From: Tricholoma matsutake
Lineage: Eukaryota > Basidiomycota > Agaricomycetes > Agaricales > Tricholomataceae
Reading direction: 5' to 3'
DNA: 64,000 nt
Assembly (NCBI GenBank): GCA_026075535.2
Contig: AP026542.1
Span: forward strand, 5,394,001 to 5,458,000
Both the position numbers and the translations under genes were made by a program. The first letter of the stretch is position 1. Each line of letters starts with the position of its first letter. Positions 1-10,415 of the stretch are shown here, one piece after another. The notes beneath the pieces are model-generated. The model saw nothing but the letters and a program-made list of their open reading frames with translations. It ran no database searches and was not told the DNA's origin.

Positions 1-524
1 ACGACGCTGAAGCAATTCGAGCACAAACCGCCGGATATAATCAAGGAACGAACTGACAAAGACTATCATTCAATACTCCGAACAGCTTTGACAAGCATCA
101 GTAAAGTCAACAAAACGGATGTCGAGACCCTTCGTACATCGTTTGGCGTAAGTGGCATAATTTTGAATGCAATCATGGACTCAAACGACGAACGAAGAGC
201 TTTTCAAACATTTCCAAGGCCAACCCAGACCAACTGCGGAACCTCCCGGGTTTTGGGCAAGTCAAAGTCAAGAACATTAAGAATGCATTCGACAAACCCG
301 TCAGGAATAAGGCGACGAGAACACTTCCCATCGCTGCATCTACTTCGAATTCGACAGAACAAGACGCAGTTGCGGAATCGAAGTCTGAGAAGGGGAAAGG
401 GAAGGAAGATTTTGTTGGTCCACGCCGACCTCCAAGGGAGTCTAGCCCTGTATGGGACATCGAACTTGATCTGGACGATGGCCCTGCGGATCAGCCTTTT
501 GACATTGACTTGGACCTCCACTAA
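1..524 (+). CDS. RAD10: Rad10/ERCC1/Swi10 DNA-repair endonuclease subunit, C-terminal part
   Basis: Partial at the window edge; exons 1-147 and 198-524 join in phase 0 across a 50-nt GTAAGT...AAG intron. The first exon encodes the start of the tandem helix-hairpin-helix domain (ALTSISKVNKTDVETLRTSF). The second continues SFSNISKANPDQLRNLPGFG and VKVKNIKNAFDKPV, which is the ERCC1 pattern: the hairpin LPGFGQVK contacts DNA backbone and the domain dimerises with XPF/Rad1. About 100 further residues form a charged, probably disordered tail ending in an acidic stretch (DIELDLDDG). Family role: non-catalytic partner of the XPF/Rad1 nuclease, cutting 5' of lesions in nucleotide excision repair and acting in interstrand-crosslink repair and single-strand annealing. 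The N-terminal nuclease-like domain lies off the window. Identification is by residue pattern, not by search. Confidence 0.9.
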
Positions 525-867
525 CCACCTAAGGTACCGGAAGTTTTTACATTTCCATGGAGTATGTAGAATTGTTATATTACATCGGGAAATAAGTATT
601 CTAAGTCTTATCATAATCTAAGTTACTAAAGATATATATACAGCAAAATGCATAAGCAGCTATAAAGTATGAATCACAAAATGAGGTTGATAGTATAGTA
701 CTTGTTCCTCCACCCAGAAAGCTACGATCGTAACAAAAGCAGAAGATGAAAATTCAACTAGCCATTTGGGGTAAAGTACTGTAACAAATTCCTGGTTTTC
801 CCTGTACCGGCGGTGGAGCTTCGAAGGCCAGCGAGGCGCTGATAGTGTATGCGGAGACCTACCCCAT
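525..867. other. Convergent 3' intergenic region
   Basis: About 340 nt between the stop of the Rad10-like gene (+) and the stop of the next gene (-). AT-rich just after the Rad10 stop, as expected for two 3' untranslated regions. I see no further gene or repeat here. Confidence 0.5.
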
Positions 868-3800
868 TCAATGCTGCTTTTGTGCGCGATCGTTCGAGGT
901 GGGCAGCGCGAGTGTCAGCTTCAAAGAGCAATGCGTAATCAGCAGCACCGTCCGAGAAAAAACCGGAGGATTTGGCTTACAAATACGACTGTGAAGAGCC
1001 AAGATTGCCTTGACGATGAGCTCAAGCATGGTTTCGGGCTGAGACTTGTCGACATTATCTGGAGAGCCAGATGTCGAAGGTCTCGGACGTGGGGGCTTGC
1101 GCTCCTTCGCGACGTAAGCCATCACATTTGAAAGCGCCACAGCTAAAATTTGCACATAAAAGCCCATGTCGACATAGTCAGTGGCCTGATGGAGCTCTAA
1201 TTTTCTGGGGGTTGACACGACGTCTTCATCATCATTTCTTCCAATGAGTTGCTCATATATGGGAAATAGTGGGGGAAGGTTACTGTAAGATTTCTATAGA
1301 CATGTTAGCTTTGTTACAGATAGGAACGGGATGAGTGACACGTACAACTGCCACCGTAGGATTATCAGTGATGATGGCATATGCAATCCATTGCGCAAGG
1401 CGTCTTGTGCGCCCAGATCCACCTTCAAGGACAGAGACGATGAAGGCCTTATTGATAGGTTCGAGGACCGACGTATATCTAAGCAGGCTCGTGCAGATCG
1501 CAGATTCCTAAGAGACAAAGACAACAGCTTTAGCCAACCATCTGATAATCGACAAGGAAACTTACAAGAGGGGCGGATATATCAGCCCCGGAAGCGATAG
1601 ACTGGCAAACTTCATCAACGGCTAACATGATCTCTCGTCGAAGCTCGACAGAGCTTGACGGCTCGTTAGCGATCAGGAGCATCGCTATCAATATGTCGGG
1701 CACTTCGTCATGTGATAGTTGACGAGAACTGGTTCACCCATTGAGCCATTTGCGCATGTTGGTTTTACAAGGCTTGGACTTACCGTGCTGAGGACGACAC
1801 GAGTGCGACCAAACGATAGAGTACATCATCACGCTTCTGTATACCAGTGGCCTCGAGTCGTAATCCAGGAACCAGAATCCACCCCATGCTTTCGATAACG
1901 GAAGGCCTCGCACCAATCCGTACAAGGCAAGCCAGGATACATGCGAATGATATTCCAGGCATCGGGCGCGAAGAGCTGTCCCAGGTGTGGCGGAGAAAAC
2001 GAAAAATTGACGTGTTCAGGGAGTCTTCCTGATACGAGAGGGCTGTTTTGACGAGTGTTCAGCGGTGTGCGGCCCGCAGAAAGATAGGATGGCATACCTA
2101 GTTCGCAGAAATAAGGAATAACATTTGGATATTCTGCGAGACTGATGGAAGCAATTGCGCCAGAGTCTAGAATTAATGCTGCTTGTGCGAAATCTGAAGA
2201 ATGATTAGTATATCAACGTGATGTACAACCAGATACCAGACCATACCTTTGCAATCTACAGATGCCTTCACCAGTTGCACAAGGGGGTGCGAATTCGTCA
2301 AGTCCGGCACGAGCACCACCTTATCGATGGCCATATGGTCGTCGAGATCTGGAATCCCCTCCGACCAAAGGGACACTCCGAAGACCTTTTCGTTCTCTCT
2401 CTCTTTCCCCGTCTTCGCCCTATCACCATCTAGAATGTCTTCGATCGCTTTTCCGCGCTCCTCGCCAAACAATCTTTGTTTATCCTCTGCATCCAGTACC
2501 ATTTCATCGCTGCCCATATCGTTCGCCATAAAACTGGACTTCATTTCCATGCGCTCGCGTTCCGCCACGGCCATTCTCGCAGTATCCTCATTCGTCCAAT
2601 CTTCTTCGTTCATCTCTTCCAGCAGCGCATCTTTGCCAGCGAACGCTACTTCTGCTAGACGGAACGCTTCGTCACCTTTGCCGCGCTTATCTGCCAATCG
2701 CTTTTCCTTCAGTAGCTCTTCAAGAGGGTCATACGCCTTTGCTTTGGGTTGCTTCTTTCCCTGTCCCTGGGCAGGGGCTACAGGACCTCGACTAGAGGTA
2801 GCGCGGGCGGATCGTGAGGCGCTCGAGAGACGCGAACGATCTACAGATGTCGAAGGAGATGGAGACCGTTCGCGATTGCGAAATGGATAACGTCCTGAAC
2901 GCCGAGGTGCTGGTGGTTTGAACTCTGGCAGATCCATCTTCGAGAGACTATGACAGCGTCAATTAGCATAGAGAGCAGCCTGATGAGGAAAGAGGCAGAC
3001 CTTTCGCTCTTCCTTTTGATCGGGGTGAAAGAGAATAGATCCTCTTCATCACTGCTATCGTCCAACTCATCTTTGAACTGCGCTGGAGGACTATCCAATG
3101 GGCTGGACATACTTGCAGCATACGCTTTGGCCTTGATATCAGCAATGATTTGAGCAGATCTAGCGTCCTTATCCAAAACCACGGGTAATGAGGGCAGAGG
3201 AGATAATGAAGAAAGTCTGTTGACTAGTGGAGGGGTATGATCACACAAGGTCGAGGCAAAAAAAGTTGAAGATGGGCTGGTAACGAGCGCAGGTGATGGC
3301 TTCGAAGAAGGTGAGGGAAACGGCCTGTCGACGTCAACATCCATGGAGATGTCATCGAAGCCACAGTCTAATCTCTCCGTAGAAGACATTGAGGTGCTCC
3401 AAAGCCACTCGTCAACATTTTGCTTCGCTACCTGTGGGTCCGTCCAAGAGATCTGTTTCGGGACCATATCTTCATCGGACAGGCTGCTAGGCACGAAGTC
3501 CTGGACTAATGACTTTGAAAATGGCTCTGGGGGTGACAATCGAAGTTTTTTCCTCGAGTTTGACTTGACTTGTAGAGGGGCAAGCGTCAAATTTTCCTTG
3601 GGGCTGAAGGGGGCCACTTGTGCGGAAGCCGACCCCGGTCGAGCGGATTTTGATATGTAAACAACGGAGTCTGGTTTGTCGTGGTCTGGGTCGCTGTCAA
3701 ATTTGGATTTGGGTTTACGTGATCTGGGATTTCTTGTGGGGGACTTTTGAGGGCTGAGTGAAGCGAAATTCTGAATATCTGGGGAGTGAGAACGCTTCAC

Positions 3801-4136
3801 AGTATTTGACGGGGGTTGGAGATGCTGGGAGCCGTTCTGGAATTTCGCGACTTTGGGAGGTGAGACTATCTCTACGGCTTCCATGAGTGTACGAGAGCGC
3901 GACGCGTTTGAGGATCTGGTTCTACTGGAGACAGATATGCTTGAACCTGAGGACATAGAAATGATGGGCTTTTCTAGTCGGGGTGGTGGGTAGGCTTTGG
4001 TTTCTTTCATTGAAGGGTAACGATGGCCACTGGATATCGGCATCTTTGGGTGAGATGAAGCTGCAGTCTTGGGCATGAAGAAGTCAGGAATAAGTTTCTC
4101 TGCTTTGACTGCGGCTTTATTGGAGTCCTTCCCCAT
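868..4136 (-). CDS. Unrecognised 974-residue nuclear-type protein, 7 exons
   Basis: Exons on the minus strand: 4136-3001, 2947-2247, 2193-2098, 2024-1784, 1728-1566, 1507-1346, 1293-868. They sum to 2925 nt (974 codons plus stop); introns are 52-73 nt with GT-AG ends. Residues 1-450 are low-complexity and rich in S, P, K and R, with many SP sites. The N terminus holds KAEKLIPDFFMPK, which resembles a degenerate PCNA-interacting (PIP) box with E in place of Q. Residues 452-560 are highly charged and helical (starts DPLEELLKEK). Residues 613-974 form a mostly helical folded domain. The layout suits a chromatin or repair scaffold. A distant Smc5/6-loading factor (SLF2/CANIN-like) is only a guess. 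The stop of the upstream gene lies 82 nt away. The exon 3/4 junction is the least certain: read-through of that intron ends after about 85 residues. Confidence 0.72.
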
Positions 4137-4218
4137 CTTTGAAGGAGCTGCGACGCGTCAAACAAGCAAAAGCCGGAGTTTAAAATATAATCTTCATAAA
4201 TTACGTAATCCAAGTCTT

Positions 4219-7200
4219 CTAGTCCACAAAGTTTACCGAGTTTTGTAACGGAGATATTACAGCGACAACCTTGGAACTCCATTCTAAAAGGTCGCCTCCA
4301 CGTGTTGCAACCAAATCCATATCTTCACTGCTAACTTCTGCTCCGAGTAGCTTCTGCAAGTTGACGGAGCCAATGGCGAAGGCCTGTTCCTTCGATATAT
4401 TTCCGTCTGCTTCAATGGCCGCCTGGCATACCAAATAAGAGGCAAGAAGTATACAGCACAACTCCACTCACCCATGCCACATCGAAAGGTAAATTCCGCG
4501 CAGACCAGATCTCTTCACAGCCGATGCCCACTGTGACCCCATGCGATATTAGTTTCGTGATTGCACTCTCTTTGGTAATAGGCGGGCCAGGATATCTGCA
4601 ATCTGTCAATGCGTTTCCTCTTGGAGATGCAAAAGTGGCTTACATGCGACGACCTTCCCAAACATACGGAAACGGTCTAGCAGGTTTAAGAATCACCCCA
4701 ATACCGGACTCAGAGAGCTCTTTCGCAAGCATGTAAGCCTCAGCAGCCCCTGTGATCGTCATCTTCATAGACTTCCTCGTCTCTATTTCAACTTCTCTCT
4801 TCAATATAATTAACGTGGCGATGATATCCGCGTTGTAAGCCTCGACAATAAGCGGTATTTGACCCTGAGAATCTTTGGCATCAAGCAGACAGAAGAAGCT
4901 CTCACTTGGACAGACCTCTTTGACCTTTGCGAACCAGTCTCCAGCAGCACCCTTCGAGGGTCCAAGCAAAAGACGACGAAGGGCTGCTACTTGTGTACTG
5001 ACACTGGGTTTACCGAAGTGCTTGATGGATACATGTACCCCAGTGACTTCATGAATAACGGCTCCTCTTTCTAGTTTGTGTCTCGCTCCCAGGGAAAACG
5101 AGACACCGAGCCCTGCGTAAAATCTACTGTGGCTTGGTGCTGTAATGCCAGTTGTAACCTGAAAACAAGGGTCAACAGAGTACTGCAATCACAACAACAT
5201 ATATCATTTACGCCTGCGCGATATGCAAGACTACTTTACATCAGCGATAGCATCAAATCAAGTCGAAGGTAAACTCACAGCGCGTCTCGACTTTCATACA
5301 AAAGCCCATCTACAGCGCGGACGATTGCGGCGTCCCCTCCTAAAATTTTTGGGACAGCTTTGATGAGAGGGTCGTACACATATCCGTCGTTTGTCGAAGG
5401 CTCCTGGTCAATGTGTTGCAACCCGAGAGGAGAACCAAACGAGACGAAGGCAGGTGAGATCGAGCCACCCTCGAGATCGACGATCGTTACGTCAGGGTCA
5501 TGTGAAGCACTAGATTTCAAACAGGTTTGCTGGGCCCCAGAGCAAATCATGGACCCATTTCGAATCACGACGACACCCAAGGTTGTTTCATTCTGTGCGA
5601 GGAATGCCTCACGGATAGCCTCAGAAGTTTTGATATACAATGATTTGACATTTGTGAAGATCGTCGTTTCTGTCGTCGATTTTCTGGGACGTAGCGGGGG
5701 CAGACCCTCATATTTAACGGCCTCATTCGCCTCCTTGTCGAAGACGGGAACCTTGGGTGACTTCTGGAATGAAGTAGGCTTATGTATGACATGTGGAGAT
5801 TCCAACTGAGGGATGCCGTCGATGAACACTTGAGATGGAGTCACGCCCAACGCCAAAGGATGACTATCCCATATCACAAGATCTAAGTTCACCCATTGAG
5901 AGTCTCACGAGAGATGGATGTTCCATCGATGACTCACCAGCGTCCCATCCTTAAAGAGATCCATGGAAGAAAGTGAGAAAGTGTATGAGCATCTCAACTG
6001 TTGACCAATTACCTTCTTTCACATATCCGATTCGGTGTCCCATTCCCAAGATCTCGGCAGCATTGCTAGTAACAGATGCAAGTGCCAAGTTCTCTGGCAA
6101 GCCATAGTAATATGCTTGTTGGGCTTCGTACAACAGGTAACGTGAATTTTGTACTGGATGATCACTCTGGCTGTTGCTGAGATAAATAGCAAGCTAACCT
6201 ATCAGACAACATACTTTTAAGAGGACCGTGAGTCCGTGCTGAGCGAGGATGCGGGGAGCAAATTCAGAAGATCGGTACGCTTCACGCTTATACCTGGCGT
6301 CCCCAGTCAGAGGTAATACAGCGATACGAACACTACATACCTGCTGTTTGTTGCGAAAAGGGCGATTGCGGGAGGTCCGCCTACAGAATTTCATACTGTC
6401 AAGACGCCGTAGGTTCAAAAGTTTTCATAAACGCACCATATGTCTTCTTGAGCAGATCTGGGACAAGATAGGCTTCGCTGGCATGATGGAAAGCCGCGAT
6501 AGGAAATTTGAATTCGTTAGAAAGCTAAGAAGGCTGTGTGGTTCCTGAGGACAAGTGCAGTCAAGGATGTACGTACCCGAACCAGGCCGTCGAGGTCTAC
6601 TGCTTCATAGCAATGAATGTTCACCTACATTTCAAAGTGAATACCCAGAGGACAAATGTATGCGAACCACACTACCTTCACCCTCCCTCTCACAACATCG
6701 ACGAGGGATTCCCATTGAAGTTCGTCTGGGAAATCGCCTAGATCTTTCCACCTCCCAGCCAAAGCCCGAGAACAGTATTCATCTTGTTGTTCCTTAATCT
6801 GCGTAGCTTTATTATACCTACAGTCTTGAGTTAGAAAATTAATGTATGTGATCAAGCCACCTACGCTTCACGAAATGCCCAAATGGTGTCCATCCTAGTG
6901 TCATCATATACGCGACCTGTGCTCAGATCAAAAGTGTTAAAAGATGTAGCAACAGCGGACGGCTTACTGGGATTTTCGCCTGCCCGTTCCAAATTTATAT
7001 TCTCTGATGAATTCTATGACAACGTCTGGATTGTACGTACCACATGCGTGTCTGCCATGCTGACTGAGTAGAGTACAGGACAACCAATCACATGAGATGC
7101 CCTCACTTCATATGACGCCACCTTGGAGGTAAATTGGGGCTCGGTAATGAGCTATTGACATGGTATGGAGGTTCAAGCAACATAGATGATGGGGAGCGTT

Positions 7201-7909
7201 CTGCGGTCTGACGGAGCTTGATGACAAAGGCCTGACCACCTATTTGTAGTCAGTAGGTGGGCAATGATGCCAAGATAGACATACCAATGGCATTGGCAGA
7301 TCCCGGAAGGATTAGAGCGGTTGTGATTCCACCAGCAACGGAGAGCGGATAGGAATCGTCATGTGTATTCAAGCCATCAAGGCTTCTAAGCCAGGGCTGA
7401 ACTGTTCCTTGAAGAGAATTATCATCTTCTGCACCATCAAGGGCGGGAGAGGGAGCATCCCCAAGGTGAGAATGGATGTCAATTATTCCTGGGGTTATCC
7501 AAGCATTCTTGGCATCGATAACCACAAGGTCACTTCCGTACATTTCCAGAGTACCACGACGAAGATGGCCGACACTCTTTATTATACCTTTATCAAGGAG
7601 AATATCTCCATGGATTACTTCAGTCCCGTTGTTGCGTCCAGTCCATATAGTGCCGCGCTGTATAAGAACAGGTTTGGTACCATGAGCAAACCGATCAGAC
7701 TGCGAGCGCTTGTGAAAGCCCTTTGGAGGTCCTGCTCGCATTCGAAGGGATCGGCATGTCGAAATAGTGGACGATGCATGCGGAGGAGGGTGTACGTTGT
7801 TGGACAGCTTGTATGGAAAGACAGTAAAGAGAGGAGAAGCGAAAAAAAGGAAAGCCAAGACGCTGAACACACTCAGAATGTGCATTGGTTTAAAAGGAGA
7901 TTTCTCCAT
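4219..7909 (-). CDS. Membrane-anchored amidohydrolase-superfamily protein (annotated as CE9 in related fungi), 17 exons
   Basis: Exons (minus): 7909-7285, 7239-7107, 7051-7041, 6979-6968, 6916-6865, 6817-6676, 6624-6577, 6524-6437, 6380-6341, 6293-6215, 6166-6013, 5949-5938, 5882-5279, 5230-5212, 5158-4644, 4595-4472, 4422-4219; total 2862 nt, 953 residues. Residues 10-32 form a hydrophobic signal anchor. The first domain has the metal-binding D-I-H146-S-H148 motif after ITPGII, the family motif MKHACGENPS (253-261), a VNIHCYEA segment with H329, HH354-355, catalytic-type SDH (D412) and the closing G-x-D-A-D-L-V-I-W-D motif (462-470). From about 540 a second amidohydrolase-like domain repeats the fold, but the HSH site reads G615-S616-P617. 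Expected role: hydrolysis of a C-N or related bond on the extracytoplasmic side; the substrate is unknown. Four exons are only 11-19 nt. Divergent from the next gene, with 217 nt between starts. Confidence 0.85.
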
Positions 7910-8126
7910 CGTGCTCGTCGAGACGAACGACGGATCCTTGAAATTGAACGTGGTTTGAACGCCTTCTCCACGCGACTTCGATCGTGCTACTGTTTCTCAC
8001 GAATACCATAACTACCATAATTTTTTAGTTGATGTCTTGGCAAAATTGCTTCAATTCAATGCTTCTCCTATTCGTAGATCGACTGTCATCTGCATCTTGA
8101 AATTTGTTGTCTGGCTACGGGAGACT
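7910..8126. promoter_or_regulatory. Short divergent promoter region
   Basis: 217 nt separate the start codons of the minus-strand amidohydrolase gene and the plus-strand paraoxonase-like gene, so both promoters must lie here. I see no clear TATA box. An alternative in-frame start for the plus gene at 8037 would shorten the region further. Confidence 0.4.
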
Positions 8127-9602
8127 ATGCTTCTCCCCATTCTCGTCGCCGTGATCGCAACTCTTGCTGGTATTCACCATATATATCTCAAACCGTTACT
8201 TGACCTTTACGGTGTCGGTCGCGTCGTCGAGTCTTTCGGGAACAAGAACTGTACCACCATTCCACAAGTCCAAACATGTGAAAGTGGGATCATATTTTCT
8301 ATATTGTAAATTTCTAATGTCGATCGTTTACAGAAATTGTTCTGCATCAACCCTCAGGAATTCTCTACCTCGCTTGTTCTACTCCCTCGAGTCGCGTACA
8401 ATGGCTACCCCTAATGGGTCATTATAATACCACCGGACATCCTAGTTCTGATTACATTGCGACGTATGATCCCAGAACGTCTACAGTCTCTCGGCTCGAT
8501 GTCACGAACATGCCAAGTCGCGGCTTCTCTTCGCATGGTATGGACGTCGTCCCATCTTCATCTAATCCCAATGAATTATTCCTGTATTTAATTAACCACC
8601 GGCCCCCTGTTGATGGAAGAGATGCGCGGGTAGTTGGAGCAGACTCCTCCATCGAGGTATTCAAGACATTTGTGGGAAGTCAAAAAATGGTACACCACGC
8701 GACAATCGAGGATCCGTTGATTATAACTCCCAACGACATTGTTGGATCCCCTGATGGAAAAAGTTTCCATGTTACGAACAGTTTAGGAACTAAGGTTGGA
8801 GCTGTAAGCAACTCCATATGCTGCGATGTCCCTTCTTCATGTTTCCAATAGGCCAAATTTCTATCTGAATATGTTCAGCCCCAATCCTCCATAGTATACT
8901 GCGACGTTGAACACGGATGCAAATTTGCAGCGAAAAACATGCTCGCCAATAACGGTATTGCAAGAGCGAACAATGATACCTTCTATGTGGCTAGTTCCGC
9001 AGTCGGAAAGTTGAACGTTCTTGAAAAGCAGGCCGACGGTACGCTTGTCCTCACTGACGTTATAACCACAGGTGAGGAGAAATAAGACTACAATTGTAGA
9101 TTTTCTAAGTAATAATCTATCCCCAGATCGTTGCCTCGATAATATCTCCGTGGACACTGATGGGGTAGCCTGGGGAATAGGTGAGCGATTTTGTCCTGAC
9201 TGTAATCCAACTTCCGGAATGCGTGCTCGCTTTGCCAGGCTTCCCCAAGCTTCTAACCCTCCTCAGACATATTCGTAACCCTTCCATCTCTTGTCCTTCG
9301 TCGGCGCTCAAATTTACAGCCAATACTGGTCCTGATGCATTTTACGGTCAGAAATTCAAAGTTGAAAAGGTTTGTCGCGTTACTATCTGAGCTTCTGGAG
9401 AATCTGTTGTTACATATTTAGGCATTTGAGGATGACGGGACCCTTGTTTCCGGAGCGACAACCGTCGTTCACGATTCTGAACGAGGGCGTTTATTTTTCC
9501 ACGGTAAGAGATTGAGTTGCTGAAAATTTCGACCACTTCACATTGAACGCAGGTATCGCCTCTCCCTGGCTCACCATGTGCTATTATAAGCTGCAGCTGT
9601 AG
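8127..9602 (+). CDS. Paraoxonase/arylesterase-like six-bladed beta-propeller hydrolase
   Basis: Exons 8127-8283, 8334-8803, 8852-9071, 9127-9180, 9239-9369, 9422-9503, 9553-9602; 1164 nt, 387 residues, close to the roughly 355 of animal paraoxonases. The N terminus MLLPILVAVIATLAGIHHIY is a hydrophobic anchor like the retained signal of the PON family. Family landmarks in order: SSHGMDVV (counterpart of the PON active-site His-Gly segment), TPNDIVGSPDGKSFHVTN (Asn-Asp calcium ligands), ANNGIARANND (third calcium-ligand segment) and LDNISVDTDG (Asp-Asn calcium ligands). The final exon gives the conserved-looking ending SPWLTMCYYKLQL. Known relatives are calcium-dependent lactonases or arylesterases, usually membrane-associated or secreted; the natural substrate here is unknown. 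The upstream in-frame ATG at 8037 would add 30 residues; 8127 was chosen because the hydrophobic segment begins there. Confidence 0.82.
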
Positions 9603-9758
9603 TAGTATCGCCCACTACTCCGGGAGTCATATAGGCTGTTATGACAATACAAGATATTCACCTCTGGCGAGGAGGGGTAATCATAGTATATTTGTTCTGA
9701 ATTTCAAAGCGTAGACAGCCATTCTACTTGCAATCTACCGTGTTGCCGTATTACAAAC

Positions 9759-10059
9759 CAGACTCCAACCAGTCGCAGGGCGCGGTAAAAGAAATTTATT
9801 CCCACAATATTTTTTCCGAGGTTCAACCGAAACTTCATCGAGTTTAAAACCTATTTACGCAAGTCCAATGGCGAGCGGTCTGATCTTGTCCGCGCTACGA
9901 CCCTCTGCCCGCGTGCACGCCCCTCTAACCTCTACACTGCGTGTGGCGTAAAGTTCACGCTGACGTGGTAATAGTGTGTTGAAGTTTCGGTTGAACCTCG
10001 GAAAGAATATTGCGGGAATAAATTTCTTTTACTGTGCCCTGCGACTGGTCTGGAGTCTG
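9759..10059. mobile_element. 301-bp MITE with 80-bp terminal inverted repeats and 9-bp TSD (Mutator-like)
   Basis: The left end (9759-9837) and the reverse complement of the right end (9980-10059) match over about 79-80 positions with only a handful of differences, starting CAGACTCCA and including TCGCAGGGC, AAAGAAATTTATTCCC and CCGAGGTTCAACCGAAACTTC. The element is flanked by perfect 9-bp direct repeats ATTACAAAC (9750-9758 and 10060-10068). Long terminal inverted repeats with a 9-bp target duplication are typical of non-autonomous Mutator-like elements. The 142-bp core codes for nothing visible. The exact superfamily rests on TSD length alone. Confidence 0.85.
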
Positions 10060-10257
10060 ATTACAAACTAAGTATGTTTGTATGTGAGTGCCTCACCTAC
10101 ATAATGGGGAGCTTGCCTTATCCCAGTCTTTCACTCAATGCTTATCTGAGTACATACTCATTCATTGAATACATATTCACTAAGATCCATCCCATGCATA
10201 TCTAGAGTGAATCCCAATGCCCCTTGCCTTGTATTATACTCTCTCAACATCTTTATT

Positions 10258-10415
10258 CACTCTGTTTCTTCACCATGCTGTAGGTGTTGGATTCCAAAGG
10301 GGACACAAAGATGAAAAGTCCTTTGGTCCAAGGTCAATGACAACATCTTCTAGTGTGAGGCCCTGGCTCTTGTGTATGGTGATTGCCCAGGCTAAAGTTA
10401 GTGGAAGCTCTTCAC
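10258..10415 (-). pseudogene. PIF1/Helitron-type helicase remnant, C-terminal motif fragment
   Basis: On the minus strand the frame reads EELPLTLAWAITIHKSQGLT, then LEDVVIDLGPKDFSS. This is the late helicase block (motif V/VI area) of PIF1-like helicases, often seen in Helitrons: L-x-L-x-L-A-W-A-x-T-I-H-K-S-Q-G. The reading frame is lost after FSS. The upstream end is cut at 10415 by the hAT insertion; its continuation is at 14754-14830. Only a fragment, so no function is expected. Confidence 0.7.

Noticed and set aside
1829..2095. Read-through of intron 3 in the unassigned minus-strand gene
   Set aside because: It ends after 88 codons, while removing a 73-nt GT-AG intron connects to a long helical frame that continues over three more exons.
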